Source of the DNA: Bombyx mori
Taxonomy: Eukaryota; Arthropoda; Insecta; Lepidoptera; Bombycidae
Reading direction: 5' to 3'
Length of the DNA stretch: 64,000 nucleotides
NCBI RefSeq assembly: GCF_030269925.1
Contig: NC_085119.1
Span: forward strand, 11,126,001 to 11,190,000
Shown here: positions 1-11,200 of the stretch, one piece after another
Layout of the letters: each line of letters begins with the position of its first letter
Position numbering within the stretch: position 1 is the first letter of the stretch
Notes under the pieces: generated by a model
What the model was told of the DNA's origin: nothing
Databases searched by the model: none
What the model saw: the letters and a program-made list of their open reading frames with translations, nothing else
Translations under genes and position numbers: made by a program

Positions 1-72
1 GGTGAGTGGTTACCGTCGCTCATGGACGTCAGCAATGCCAGGGGCAGAGCCAAGCCGCTGCCTACCGTTAAG
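1..72 (-). mobile_element. LINE 3' end fragment (CR1/jockey-like tail), cut by window edge
   Basis: Read on the minus strand, this matches the copies at 7970-8325 and 47532-47728. It has the end of the ORF2 carboxy terminus (GRQRLGSAPGIA, then the terminal RR and stop) and part of the 3' UTR. The poly(A) side lies beyond base 1. It is a 3' fragment only. Confidence 0.75.
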
Positions 73-1745
73 GTATATATTTATGATGTCAGTATTCTGG
101 ACTTTCATAACTAGCTCGTGATGAAACATTTTAATAAGAACATGTATAGTTTCACTAAGAACTGGATAAATATATTACGATTTATTCAGAAACGTTCTGA
201 TTTCTATTTAACCTCAACCAACAAAACTTAGAATGTAATTAAATTAGTCCCATTATAGATAACGTTAAGTAAGTTTCAAGTTTAGTAGAATTTTAAGAGA
301 AACAATTATAGCGTGATTGATCCGCAAAGCTAGTTGGAACTTCCCTACCTCCCCAACCGCCCCCAGATCCACCTGCCACCGCATGAGGAACAGACAAAGA
401 TACGAAGTTAACGCCAGCTAAGGTTTGTTGTACAAAATTTATATGAAACTGCTTCAGAGTTGCAAAGTGTCCGGGCTTATTGGGACGAATACATGCTTGC
501 GGTACTTGTCGATTTTTGTTATAAAATAAAAGCCTCAGATGGCTATTGTTATGTTACCCGTCACATACTTACTTTTACAAATTTAAAAATGTTTTCTTAT
601 TGAGCTAGAATTAGCTAGCAAGAAAATCTAGAAAAAAATAGTAGAAGAACTATTGGGCTTTTATTGGTTCGCTTAAGAACATGGTAATTCGCTCAGATTT
701 ATGGGTATTTATTGAATTTATTATGGATAATTTTGTTTTAAATGAAATTGTAAAATGGTAGTAAATAATAGTTTTGCATATTTGATATATTGCATATACA
801 GCCGCACGAGAAGAAAAGTGGTCAAAATACTTACATCACTATGTGGTAAAATCCCGAAGTAAAAAAAAACCAGAAGAGATAAAAGAAAAAAACGTGGGAA
901 GAAGAGATTAAGAAAACTTCGAGCACTATGAAGAATAAAAGCTGCGAACAGAAAACTAAGGCAAACTCCTCTTGTATTAGGTTAATAACTCTTTACCAAA
1001 GCGCAATTTGATAATCGTAGATACAAGTTTTGAAACTTGGGCTTTAAAATACAGATACTACTTTTATAAAAATATTAAATTGCCCTTTCTTTCATTCTCA
1101 TAATTATTAAAATATTGTCTTTAATAACTTAATGAACTCTCATAACATATGACTTATGAATTGTAGAAATAATTTGCCATGATTGATTTATTCGATACAG
1201 GATCGAATTCGTCGTACACGAGCCGCACTTGACTAACATGACGTGATAGCAGTACAACTACTAAGATATTCTGAGAAGCAAGATCCGCGGCCGACGCTCT
1301 ATTATGTACGAGTTCCCTTTTTGTTCTCTTCACCCTCTTGACGTGCGTTCTCAAGCTAATTATCTGTGCCTTGTTAATAGATTAGCAAGTACAATGTTTT
1401 TAATGTTTACCTATTGATAAATTTTTTCAATAACTTTGTTCTGTGGCACTTAATGATTTGTTAAAAATCCAACAATAACGGAGCGTCATGATTTAAATAT
1501 TATTGAATTTTTACAGTAAATAGACTAAGGATCAGCATACTGCGACTAATAACCCAGAACCGATAGCTGATGGAGCAGACTACTCGAAAGGATACCTGCA
1601 AGCACAATAAAATGCATTTTATCCAGTGGATACAAGATTGAAATCGATACCCGGACTGAGGTAAGGATAAGAAAGGCTTAAATCGTTATACTACTTATTT
1701 TAGTTATACTTTAAAAGAGATCTACGCCTGTTTTATTTTGCTGAT
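73..1745. other. AT-rich stretch without recognisable gene
   Basis: Only short, AT-rich, unconvincing open frames are present. I recognise no conserved protein, RNA gene or repeat family. Confidence 0.5.
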
Positions 1746-2015
1746 GTTGTAACCCGAGACCGTGGTATGAACATATGATGCGTAGAGAGAAGATGCATGT
1801 GACTAGGAGATGTATGGAAATGGTAGTGCAAGGTAGAGGGGAAGAGGTCGACCGAAGAAGACATGGATGGAGTGTGTGAATGATGATATGAGACAGAGAG
1901 AGAGGAGTGAGTATGGAGATGACGGCTGATAGAAGAGAATGGAAGAGAAAAATTAGCTGTGCCGACCCCTCCTCGTGGGATAAGGTGGAGGAAAAGAAGA
2001 TATAAGCCGGGATCC
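1746..2015 (+). pseudogene. RTE-like LINE ORF2 carboxy-terminal relic
   Basis: The plus strand from about 1910 reads VSMEMTADRREWKRKISCAD, then PSSWDKVEEKK and a stop. This is the typical end of RTE-like LINE ORF2 proteins, where GVSxEMxxDRxEWxxKxxCADP precedes a poly-acidic end. The same motif occurs on the minus strand at 10406-10672. Upstream of 1910 the frame is broken by stops. It is an old, inactive fragment. Confidence 0.6.
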
Positions 2016-2020
2016 GCCAG

Positions 2021-2940
2021 CAATTTCAAAAGAATTAGCCCAACAATGCAATTGAACGTTTAGAACTAAGCGTATTTGGAACTTACATAAGTACCTTAAA
2101 TCTCGAAAGTCTCGAGTATATGAAATACGAAAATATTATCTCATCTAACTGTTTCTACAATATGACGCAGAAACAAATCAAAATATCAGAAAACAGCAAA
2201 AGCCCTACATTACCGCGTAAAGGTGCTTGAAAAACTCGAGTTTTGTGTAAATGAGGGTAGACGGGCGACGCATGTGGCAAAGGAAGCGACATGCATAAAT
2301 CTAGCGTCGGAACCGGAAGCGCCGGCGTCGTTTGCCGCATTGTGATATCGGTCGGCGGCCTGCGCGGACTTCTCTTTGTGAACGCCACTTTATAGCACGA
2401 GAGATACGACAACCCCATTCGAAGCATTGTGAAACCACCTTTATGATGATGGCCTGTTTAAATGCGAGGTTCGTTTGCCTCCGATTCGTGTGGTTATATA
2501 CAGATGTATTTTGCATCGTGATTTTACGAGATAAAATTTTAGAGTTGTCATAAATATTAAGAGACAGTGCTTGTTTTGCGAAAAAGTAACATTCCCTTTT
2601 CATTTATCGAATTACTACGAAACCAACAGCGTCTTAACTCAGTAATTATACACGCCTTGTAGCATGTGCCATAGGCGCAATTAATACTAAATCATTTATT
2701 ATTGTTAGTAGAGAATATTGTAAGTCTACATTCATGTCTCTAACTGGGTGACGACATTCATATTATCATATCAGAGTATGAAATTAGTGTCTAGATCAGT
2801 GGTGGCTAACTTGATTAGAACCAAGATCTGCTGTTTACTGACGAAACACTACGATCCTCCAATGACATTTCTTGAAATTTAAAGAAACAATATAGTTCAA
2901 TATACAAATAAATAGTATACATATTTTATTTTATTAAAAA
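2021..2940. other. Unannotated stretch
   Basis: Short open frames on both strands around 2155-2603 overlap each other and show no recognisable domain. No repeat of the families in this window is visible. Confidence 0.4.
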
Positions 2941-3119
2941 TACTAGCGACCCGCTCTCGCTTCGCTTCGGAAACATTAAAACACACATGAAACAAAAAAA
3001 AAAAAAAAAAAAAAAAAGTAGCCTATGTTCATCAGGGACAATGTCGGCTTCTAATGGAAAAAGAATTTTTCAAATCGGTCCAGTAGTTTCGGAGCCTATT
3101 CGAAACAAACAAACAAACA
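2941..3119 (+). repeat. Interspersed repeat (CTAGCGACCCGC family), 3' end lost at mariner junction
   Basis: It begins ACTAGCGACCCGC, carries an A-rich run (2996-3016) and the phrase CAGTAGTTTCGGAGCCTATT, and ends in an AAAC-rich tract. The copy at 43375-43583 has the same layout but goes on to a TATAATATTAGTATAG end, which is missing here because mariner sequence begins at about 3120. This is either truncation or mariner-associated rearrangement. Confidence 0.7.
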
Positions 3120-3800
3120 AGATTGCACGCAGGATCCTCAATAGCTGTATACAACATTGTATCAGATGACGAATCCTGGATATACGCGTACGAACCCGAA
3201 ACAAAAAACCAGTCACGAGTTTGGGTGTTCGAAAATGAGTTAAAGCCAACAAAAATTGTTCGTTCACGGAGTGTTGCCAAAAAAATGGTGGCCACGTTTG
3301 TTTCCAAAACCGGCCATGTTACGACTATTCCTCTTGAGGGACAAAGAACGGTTAATGCAGAATGGTATGCTAGCATTTGTTTGCCACAGGTCGTTTCTGA
3401 ACTCCGTAAAGAGAACTGCAACCGCCGCATCATCCTCCATCACGACAATGTGAGTTCTCACACCGCGCACAGAACAAAAGAGTTTTTAGAGCAAGAAAAC
3501 ATAGAATTATTAGACCATCCGCCGTACAGCCCCGACCTAAGCCCTAATTATTTCTATAGTTTCCCTAAAATAAAGAATAAATTGCGTGGACAGAGATTTT
3601 CATCACCTGAAGAAGCTGTGGACGCCTACAAAACGGCCAATTTGGAGACCCCAACTTCCGAATGGAATGGTTGCTTCAATGATTGGTTCCATCGTATGGA
3701 AAAATGTGTCAAAATTCGCGGAGAATACTTCGAAAAGCAATAAATAAATTTTTAAATAGTAATGTTGTGTCACTTCGTTAATTCCCGAAATTTTCAGTGC
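3120..3800 (+). mobile_element. 5'-truncated mariner element
   Basis: The segment holds the carboxy-terminal two thirds of a mariner transposase and some 3' non-coding sequence. The amino-terminal DNA-binding half and the 5' inverted repeat are absent. The 3' limit is approximate because no inverted-repeat partner remains to define it. Confidence 0.75.
3123..3743 (+). pseudogene. mariner transposase, carboxy-terminal part, third catalytic Asp lost
   Basis: The 206-aa open frame aligns with mariner (Tc1/mariner superfamily) transposases, the cut-and-paste enzymes that excise and insert the element at TA sites. Landmarks are DDESWIYAYEPETK (first catalytic Asp), then IILHHDN (second Asp). Exactly 34 residues later comes PNYF, where the family has PNDF, so the third residue of the DD34D triad is Tyr. 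The end GEYFEKQ matches the usual mariner carboxy terminus. The start at 3123 is an accident of truncation; about 140 amino-terminal residues of the family (roughly 345 aa) are missing. It cannot be catalytically active. Sure of family, less sure of subfamily. Confidence 0.88.
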
Positions 3801-4254
3801 CGCCTATGTAGTGATTTGTGCGGGCTGATAATTACCCTAATAACAATATGACGCAAAAGTAACAGCAGTACCTATCAGTAAAATTTTGAATGTCGCGATA
3901 ATGGGAATATTTAAAGTTTAAATCGCTATCGTTTAAAAAAAATCCTATACCCATTTAAAATTGTATAGGTCAGGAAATATTAGGTTTGGAGTCGAAATTC
4001 GTGCGGTACGAGCCGCCCGCAGTTATTGCGCTCGGTTGAATTTAAAACGCGAATAACCATTGCGTGCCACGGTCTGCCATCCGATTTATAAAGCCACGAG
4101 AAACGACAGAATGTACAGTGAAACGCAATTTTGATTTTAAATATATTTACCCTGTATGATTCTATTGATATGGAATTTTCGATTTTATTAAAATTCTTCG
4201 GCTGTTCCATTCTAAGCGAAGCGTTTTTCGAAGCGTCTGAAGTCTAATATCTAA
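3801..4254. other. Unannotated stretch
   Basis: AT-rich, with no recognisable coding or repeat signal. A 76-aa minus-strand open frame at 3980-4210 shows no known motif. Confidence 0.4.
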
Positions 4255-4480
4255 GACACCCGGCCTATTTATATGTAGCTGAGTCCCGCGATGTTACCCG
4301 CGATTATTGTCGTACCGCGGGTGACACCGCGGAGTGAAGCTATTCTAAAAAAAGTAGCATAAGTTACTCCTTATATCATCAGCTATCTATTAGTGAAATT
4401 CCCGTCAAAATCAGCCCAGCCGCTCCAGAGATTAGCCGGATTAGGCGAATGTTCTCTTGAACAAAGAAAATATAGAGTGT
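4255..4480 (+). repeat. Lepidopteran-type interspersed repeat
   Basis: It contains GAGTCCCGCGATG, then GAAATTCCCGTCAAAATCAG and CCAGCCGCTCCAGAGATTAG, a layout typical of short dispersed repeats in moth genomes that end in an AAC-rich tail. It is degraded and no flanking duplication is visible. The family assignment comes from general pattern memory, not from a second copy in this window. Confidence 0.45.
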
Positions 4481-6668
4481 AACAAAATCAAAACAGCGAA
4501 ATGAGTAAAGCTTGTAAAGATGTAATTACGATTGAATAATAAAAATAATTTATGAATAAACAAACCGATATGCGCTAACGAAAACTGTAAAACGTGATAT
4601 TTCTTTGCGAAAAAGCATTACCAATAAACGATCACTAAAATATTATTTAAACACAATTCGCTATTGAATTGAAATGGCACTGCGTTGGTCACGTGTTGCT
4701 CTGTTGATTGTATCACATAACGCAGTGTTTGTGGTCCAGAGTACACGATATCTGGTTCGCATCGACCGACCAGGGCGTGGAATGAAACGTATGAATATTC
4801 CTCTTTCAGAAAAGTACTAATAAAGGTATCACTCGCAAAGCCAAACTAACGAATAAATTGTACCATTAGATTATTATCACGACTGTAATCGAGTCCGAAG
4901 CCATGAAGAAAACTGTTATATAGTCAAAAAATCGACCTTACAATGACAATAAAAAAAGCAATAGATATCGTATAAAGTATTTTAATTATACAATATCTAC
5001 GACTCGCGAAAACCGAAATACAATAAGATATCTCAGTAGATCATTTCACACGTTCCCAAACGAAATGTACGAAAACTATCCCAGCATGAGTCTAACCTCA
5101 ATATTTATGAAGGCGAGCTCTCTCTCAGCCGTCATCAATCACAAAGTTATAAATAAAACAATAAAAGGTAAAAACTTGCGCGAGGGTCGACCACTCGACT
5201 CTCGGGCGCAATATTGGCAAAGGAAAACCCACTTATTGGAATAATATGTAGATTAAAATGATATTAGAAACATTGTGAGGAACCTGTCGATACTTTATTA
5301 CGGACCCGTTTCAATAACTCTTTCGGTTTAATATTGGGCCTGTGTTCGAAATTGTTTTTCTGCTGAGAGCTTCTTACTGATGTTTATACTTAAATGGTTC
5401 TCGTCGCATGTTATATGTGTTTTGAAATCTGTTTATTTTTAAAAGTCATCATTGCTCATTAGATCGGCTCGTATGTAACAAAGGTAAATTGAATAAAACT
5501 AAAGATTTTTTTTAAAATAAGCTAATAACTAAAACTGCCCATTTATTATGTTGAATGCCGCTTTTGTACCTAATTTTACCTACCTAATTTTTTTTTACCT
5601 AGCCTACCTACCTATATAGTTTTTAACGCTAATTTAGTAGATTATTAGAATAAGGCCCTGTAATATGTTGCATATAATTGTTAAATAAAGTAAAGTTTAA
5701 ATAAGGATAATGAAAATTTTATTTTATTTTATTTTTATTTTATTATTATGTTGCACCAACAAAGTGATCATCAAAATATTAAATATACTAGTAGACGCTG
5801 ACATTAAATTGGAATCAAACAAAATTTGAACAACTTTCCCTCTCCCCATATCACGGAACGCCACAAAGAGAACAGCGTACATTCAACAATAGTTTTCTAA
5901 ATGGAATCGAAATAACTTATTTATGATAAATCGTATAAATCATTTTTGCTAACGCGCCTCCAGTGTTTGCGATAAAAGTGAACGAATAAACTTGTGTGAT
6001 TCGTAAACGAGATATATTCCGTGGTATTCAGAACTTTGTTGTTACCCTCTCAGTATGCTAGGATATTGTGGATAGCATTTTGGATGTTTCTGAAATTAAT
6101 GCTATTGAACTTATGGTTCTGTAGAGTATAACACAAACGACTAAAAATACAAGTAATAAAATAATTTATTTGTTTCATTTAAAATTGTGTACTGTTTATT
6201 GAATCATCTTGAATTACGGTGCGATAGTTTAACTATTCGATTTGTTTTGATTTTATTAGTTACAAGTGTATATATGAGATAGGTTTCAGCATACATATAT
6301 ATTATATTTACAACTGAAGAAGAAAATTCTCTATTATATTTTAAGGCCTTCATGGAGTTTGTTAGTTTAAGTACAATGTTGTCCAAAATGTTGCTAGCAG
6401 TCAGAACGCCAAAACACGGTAAAAGTCTGACAGGTGACTTTGATCTTTGGCAAAACTTTTAATGCGTGCTTTATTTAATACTTCTATGTGGTCAATAAGT
6501 AATATTGATTAAAATCTGGTCTCTAGCACAAAATTTTTCAAATTTATCATAAATAATATTCTTTTTTAAATCAAATAAGCTAATATCCATACCATTCCAA
6601 CGTATACAGAGCAATGGAAAGCCGTCGTTTTTTCGTTACCTCATCTTCCGGCCTATACGCCAGTTGTA
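4481..6668. other. Long AT-rich stretch without gene
   Basis: No convincing coding sequence. A TTTTA-rich low-complexity patch lies at 5715-5750. No copy of the Bm1, LINE-tail or Helitron families is visible. Confidence 0.5.
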
Positions 6669-6911
6669 ATGCGTTTAATATTTCATGATATCGCCGCCAG
6701 TTCTATCGGTATCTTCCGCGCCATAAATAACGCACAAAAACCGACAGAGGGCGTCGATTACAAAATCAAACCCATCAATATGATATTAGGTTTTCTTGTC
6801 TCCGTTCTATGGAGCGCCGACGTGGCTGGCATTGCGATGACGGCTTTAAATTTTAAATGCGGCTTGTTATGGGTGGTGGGCTATGTTGTCCAAATGTTAG
6901 TCATTGAGTAG
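6669..6911 (+). other. Unrecognised 80-aa open frame
   Basis: The frame begins MRLIFHDIAASSIGIF and has a hydrophobic carboxy half (MILGFLVSVLWS, then LLWVVGYVVQMLVIE). I recognise no family, see no splice context and no codon-use contrast. It may be chance or a decayed transposon segment, since a LINE 3' UTR starts about 130 bp downstream. Listed only as a visible open frame. Confidence 0.15.
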
Positions 6912-7029
6912 AAGTGAGACACAGTTTTGGTTTCTTATTTCACGATTGACTATTCCTTTACAATCTTTCAAATATTCAATGAGAATTCCAGTAAATTTAA
7001 TCAATAATGATAGACCATTTAATTGTTCG

Positions 7030-7285
7030 TGGCGTTCACCTTTTTCCCGATCACCGTTCTCGTCAAACTCGTCGAATATGAGGAAGAGTTCGACGTGCAA
7101 CCTACTGAGTTTTTCGTTGGATCTTCTCAGTGGGTCGCGATTCCGATCTGCTGATAGATTCCGCGGAGCACTGCTCGCGCTAGTGTTAGCAAATCCTTTC
7201 AGGGTGAGCCCGTGAGGTCAACTAGCCGTCCGCTCGTAGTTGGAATAGTCCTGTAAGCTACCAGCGATTAGGTAGATAAGCAAGG
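7030..7285 (+). mobile_element. Jockey-like LINE 3' end/3' UTR fragment
   Basis: It matches the 3' end at 9331-9590 in the same orientation: CACCGTTCTCGTCAAAC, then CTGAGTTTTTCGTTGGATC, TTCTCAGTGGGTCGCG and the GAGCACTGCTCGCGCTAGTG block. It ends near a T/A-rich run at 7278. The coding portion is lost apart from a few codons. The 9058-9330 copy shows that this block is the 3' non-coding part of a LINE. Confidence 0.7.
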
Positions 7286-7965
7286 CTTTTTTTTTAAATG
7301 AAAGACCAGCCAATTGACATTGAATGGAACATATTTAAAATCTACTGAAGGAGATTTTTTCTTCAGCTGAAAATATCTAGGTGACATAATCATGATAATA
7401 AATTTATTAAAATATTTACTTTAGGATATTATTTAAGAATACCACAATGCTATCTCGTATTTATTTTATCAATTGATATCATTAACTACGCTTACGAAAA
7501 TTCAATAGTAGTTGAAATGCTAGTGAGATTGGCAGATTACCATCTTACACTTTGATTTTGCTATAAGTAATTCTAACTTGAGATCTCAAAATCTTGGATT
7601 AAAACAACATTAGCTGTGATATTGAATTTATTGAGTGGTGACAGGATATATTTTTTTTTTTTTTTTTACTTTATTTAGCAAAAAGTTTACAGCTCAAATA
7701 CACTGCTGTTCTAATGATAACAACGAAACCATACGTTCGGTCCGAATTGTTAATCGCTAAATACATCGTTTGTTTCCGATTTAAGCCATCGAATTAACGA
7801 CATTGCTGTGCGACACGCGCGACTGTTTACTGAATTTATATATGCGGTGCCGACGCCGATTGCGAACACAATCGTATCCATTAATAGCAACAATAACTTT
7901 ACTTCCGACTACAGATATTATGAAATGTGTATTTTTTGGGGCCGGTTTCAAGTTTTTAGTGTCTT
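7286..7965. other. Unannotated AT-rich stretch
   Basis: Contains a poly(T) run around 7651-7668 that may mark the decayed tail of a minus-strand retroelement. Nothing else is recognised. Confidence 0.4.
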
Positions 7966-7969
7966 TTTT

Positions 7970-8330
7970 TTTATTTCCTTTGTAGGCAGACGAGCATATG
8001 GCTCACCTGATGGTGAGTGGTTACCGTCGCCCCTGGACTTCAGCAATGCCAAGGGCAGAGCCAAGCCGCTGCCTACCGCTTAATACTCTCCACAAGCCTC
8101 GTTTGAAGAAGGACATGTCATAGCGCTCGGGAAACACCGTGGAGGGGAGCTCATAGCCGGATGGTACGTGGCAAAAAAGATCTCTGGAAACGCACTGTGG
8201 ATGACCGCAGTGGCTCAAGGTGGTATGGATGAACTCTACTCCGGTGGCGGGCGGTGCGATGGTAAAAACGAGACGTTGATATCATCTCGAATAATTCCTC
8301 AGAGCAGTGTTAGAGCAGTGTTGAGGATTT
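7970..8330 (-). pseudogene. CR1/jockey-like LINE ORF2 carboxy terminus and 3' UTR
   Basis: The minus strand reads FYHRTARHRS, then RFQRSFLPRTIRL, then after a frame break ELPSTVFPERYDMSFFKRGL and WRVLSGRQRLGSA, ending RR and a stop at 8021. This is the standard carboxy terminus of insect LINE ORF2 proteins (F-PRT-RLWNxLPxxVFPxxYDMxxFK). The expected RLWNELP is broken by loss of about 5 bp near 8152. The 3' UTR follows to 7970, where plus-strand T-runs are the element's poly(A). Only the last 100 or so codons survive. Other copies: 1-72, 25755-25922, 47532-47728. Confidence 0.8.
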
Positions 8331-8403
8331 GCGGATTAGTGTTTGGGTTTTGATTTTTTAAATTATTAATTTACACGTCGCGTGGTTTGTTTTATTATAA
8401 TTT

Positions 8404-8462
8404 TAGGCAGACGAGCATTGAGACTACCTGATCTTGATTGGTTGCTGTCAGTAATTACAGAT
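8404..8462 (-). mobile_element. Short LINE 3'-tail fragment, same family as 7970-8330
   Basis: Begins AGGCAGACGAGCAT and continues with a diverged GGTTGCTGTCAG, matching the last 60 bp or so of the LINE 3' end next door. Very short. Confidence 0.5.
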
Positions 8463-8468
8463 GCACGG

Positions 8469-8717
8469 TTTTTATTTTTTTATTGCTTAGATGGGTGTAC
8501 GAGCTCACAGCCCACCTGGTGTTAAGTGGTTACTGAAGCCCATAGACATATATAACGTAAATGCGCCACCCACCTTGAGATATAAGTTCTAAGGTTTCAG
8601 TATAGTTACAACGGCGTGCCCCACCCTTCAAACCGAAACGCATTACTGCTTCACGGCAGAAATAGGCAGGGCGGTGGTACCTACCCGTGCGGACTCACAA
8701 GAGGTCCACCACCAGAA
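8469..8717 (-). mobile_element. Bm1 SINE, short form
   Basis: The plus strand starts with T-rich sequence and TATTGCTTAGATGGGTG and ends GAGGTCCACCACCAG, so the element reads on the minus strand with its poly(A) at 8469. It lacks the tRNA-derived head, like most copies here. It lies tail-outward next to an inverted, older Bm1 (8735-8975). Confidence 0.9.
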
Positions 8718-8734
8718 AGAGAGATTAACATCGT

Positions 8735-8975
8735 GTAATAAAGATCTAAGGCCTAAGATTTGCGTAATTGCTGCCGATAAGGCGTTTTGTGAGCCTATAC
8801 GGATAAGTAACAACCAGCCTATTTCTACCGTGAAACAGGCAGGCAGCGTTTCGGTTTGGAGAATGAGGCAGCCATTGAACTGTAAAAACTGAGATTTAGA
8901 ACTCCTCTCTGAAGGTGGCTGGCGACATTGACGTCGTTGATATTTATGGGCTCCAGTGGCGACTTAACACTAGAT
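8735..8975 (+). mobile_element. Bm1 SINE, old degraded copy
   Basis: The Bm1 order is kept with many substitutions: GCCTATTTCTACCGTGAAAC, GCGTTTCGGTTTGGAGAATG, then ATTTATGGGCTCCAGTGG and CGACTTAACAC. It is opposite in orientation to the adjacent copy and lacks a clear poly(A). Confidence 0.75.
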
Positions 8976-9004
8976 CAACCGTGAAATCTAAGTAATTAAA
9001 ATAT

Positions 9005-9590
9005 TTAAATCATAACAGAGCTTCGCGTTCGCACGTTCACTACAAAGAAAGACTCCTTTGTTATTCCAAATGTCCAGCATGTTCCATGTTCCAAAAACAA
9101 TGTATGATTCTCACCTCCATGACGACCTAGATTTAGAGTCCATCAGTAAGTATCTTCAGTCGGCATCGATGCGCCACTTCAATAAAGCGGCACAACACGA
9201 GAACCCTCTCATCGTGGCCGCCGCTAACTACATCCCCGATCGTGCGGACAGAATGGAAAGCAGTCGAAGTCGTCCCAAGCACGTCATTTTGGATCCTCCC
9301 GATCCACTAACGGTGCTTTTAGGTACCTGAAGCACCGGTCATCGTTCTCGTCAAACCCGTCGCTTGCGACGAAGGGCTCGATGAGTAAATTAACCCTCAG
9401 ACACAGCCCACTGAGTTTTTCGCCGGATCTTCTCAGTGGGTCGCGTTTCCGATCCAGTGGTAGATTCTGCGAAGCACGGCTCTTGCTAGGGTTCGTGTTA
9501 GCAACGTCGTCAGGTTTGAGCCCCGTGAGCTCACCTACTAGTTAAGGTTACGCTGATATAGCCTCTCAAGGCTCTCAGCATTAACAGGAA
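9005..9590 (+). mobile_element. Jockey-like LINE 3' end with 3' UTR
   Basis: Coding 3' end (9058 to about 9384) joined to a non-coding block (about 9385-9590) that recurs five more times here (7030, 14530, 17766, 36690 and 44860). It ends in a short A-run at 9582. This copy ties the non-coding repeat to its parent LINE. Confidence 0.75.
9058..9330 (+). pseudogene. LINE ORF2 carboxy-terminal fragment
   Basis: The open frame holds FHVPKTMYDSHLHDDLDL, ESISKYLQSASMRHFNKAA, then ENPLIVAAANYIPD and RPKHVILDPPDPLT. This is how many jockey-clade ORF2 proteins end: a PxxxxxSxLHxDLxLxSI block, then xNPLIxAA and a DPPD motif. The TGA at 9328 may be a mutation, since the same frame continues STGHRSRQTRRLRRRAR to another stop near 9382. 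The reverse transcriptase and endonuclease are absent. The start Met is arbitrary. Clade assignment rests on these terminal motifs only. Confidence 0.65.
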
Positions 9591-10119
9591 AAAAAATTAT
9601 TCTTGAAATTAAGATATCAAGATAGTATCGGGAAGGTAAAGCTAAACTGATTTCAAATGATACGTCTTCAAGGAGACGAACTGATACTTCACAACAGTCG
9701 ATAAAAAAAGCAAAAAAATAATCATAAAAAGCATCAATAGGCGGCGGTGTCAAAAAAAATATTACCACGTACCCATGACATAGGTTTATCTCGATTTACG
9801 AGCGCAAATCAAACATTTAGCCCGAGGCTGTAAATCAGAATAGCGCTGAATTTATGGTACGAGATCCGCTACTAAACACATGCGATCGGGAAGCCGAAAA
9901 AAAATAAAAGGTAACTACGAGTGATTGTTTTGTGTTATCATAACAAAAGAGATAGCTCGAGTTCACTTTTAGAAGGCTAATTATCTGCACGGATATTCGA
10001 TCTTATTTTATTCGTTAATGCTATTACAAAAATATATATATACATAAATATCATTACATAATAGGAAAACTAATTTAGAACTTACTGTTACGTCACTTTA
10101 AAGTTCTTTTTTGTTTGTC
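9591..10119. other. Unannotated stretch
   Basis: AT-rich; a 76-aa minus-strand frame at 9538-9768 overlaps the LINE 3' UTR and is not credible. Nothing else is recognised. Confidence 0.4.
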
Positions 10120-10120
10120 G

Positions 10121-10362
10121 TAGGCAGACGAGCGAACGGGCTCCCTTATAGTGCATCACCCGGTGTTAAGTGGTTACTGGAGCCCATAGACATCAACAAC
10201 GTAAACGCCACCACCCGCCTTGAAAAATGAGTTCTAAAGTCTCAGCTTTACAGTACAACGGCTGCCCCACCCTTCAAACCGAAACGCACTAGTGCTTCAC
10301 GGAAAAAATACGGTACGGTGGTGGTATCTACCCGTGCGGTATCATAACACGCTCTACCACCA
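10121..10362 (-). mobile_element. Bm1 SINE variant
   Basis: The body (GTTAAGTGGTTACTGGAGCC to the CTACCACCA end) is Bm1, but the 3' tail reads TAGGCAGACGAGCGAACGGG, closer to the LINE tail at 7983 than to other Bm1 copies. This is an intermediate between the two tails or a variant subfamily. Confidence 0.75.
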
Positions 10363-10379
10363 AATCATCATCTCGACCA

Positions 10380-10745
10380 TCATCATTATCCTGCCCTTCT
10401 CCCAGTCACCTGGGGTCGGCGCAACATGCTTTCTCCTTCCATACTCTTCTATCATATACCATTTCTTCGCTCACTCCCCTCTTACCCATATCGTCTTTCA
10501 CGCAATCCATCCATTTCTTCTTGGGTCTACCCCTTCCTCTATATCCTTCCACATTCATAGTTAACACTCTCTTACCAACCTCATTTTCATTTCGTTTCAT
10601 CATATGTCCGTACCATCCCAAACGCGCACTTCTCAGCTTCTCTCTCACAGGTGCCACTTTCAGACTGTTCATACAGACATATTAACATATTCATTCCGTA
10701 TTCTATCCATTCTCGTTACTCCACACATCATCATCTCGATCAATT
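10380..10745 (-). pseudogene. RTE-like LINE ORF2 carboxy-terminal fragment
   Basis: The minus strand reads MMMCGVTRMDRIRNEYV, then after a frameshift near 10672 NSLKVAPVREKLRSARLGWY, GHMMKRNENEVGKRVL, GRGRPKKKWMDCVKDDMG and GVSEEMVYDRRVW, ending ACCADPR at 10406. This is the conserved post-RT region of RTE-clade LINEs (CGVTRxDRxRNEY, LxWYGHVxRR, RGRPKKRWxD, CADP). It is a 5'-truncated, frame-broken relic with no RT domain, directly abutting a Bm1. I am confident of LINE origin and moderately sure of the clade. Confidence 0.8.
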
Positions 10746-11066
10746 CTTCAAAATATTCCCCGTCGAAAGCGAAGGACCTCCGCACACCCAAGAGTTCCAA
10801 ACTATCCATAAGAACAGAATTATAGACTTCCGAATGGTTCTCTTCTGTGCGGAGTCAAGTGGAAGAAGCTGTTAATTATTTTATTTATGACTTTTATTGC
10901 TTTAAAAATACATCACATCATGTTAATAAAAGCATAACGAAAATGAATACAAACGCAACAAAGATCTATTGTAGTTAAAGTATTTTTATTGGCTCTCATT
11001 ATGCTGGTTATGAAAATCAGCCGTAGTCCTAATAGCGAGCGCCTTTGAGGGCCACGTAACATTATT

Positions 11067-11200
11067 ATTATTTTTATTGCTTAGATGGGTGGACAAGCTC
11101 ACAGCCCACTTGGTGTTAAGTGGTTACTGGAGCCCATAGACATCTACAACGTAAATGTGCCACCCACCTTGAGATATAAATTTTAAGGTCTCAGTATATT
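11067..11200 (-). mobile_element. Bm1 SINE, 3' fragment
   Basis: TTTTTATTGCTTAGATGGGT through TGAGATATAAATTTTAAGG, then stops at CTCAGTATA. This is the poly(A)-proximal half only. The copies at 27815 and 62588 are also half-length. Confidence 0.88.

Noticed and set aside
2155..2603. Overlapping open frames on both strands
   Set aside because: Short, mutually overlapping, no recognisable domain or codon bias; likely chance.
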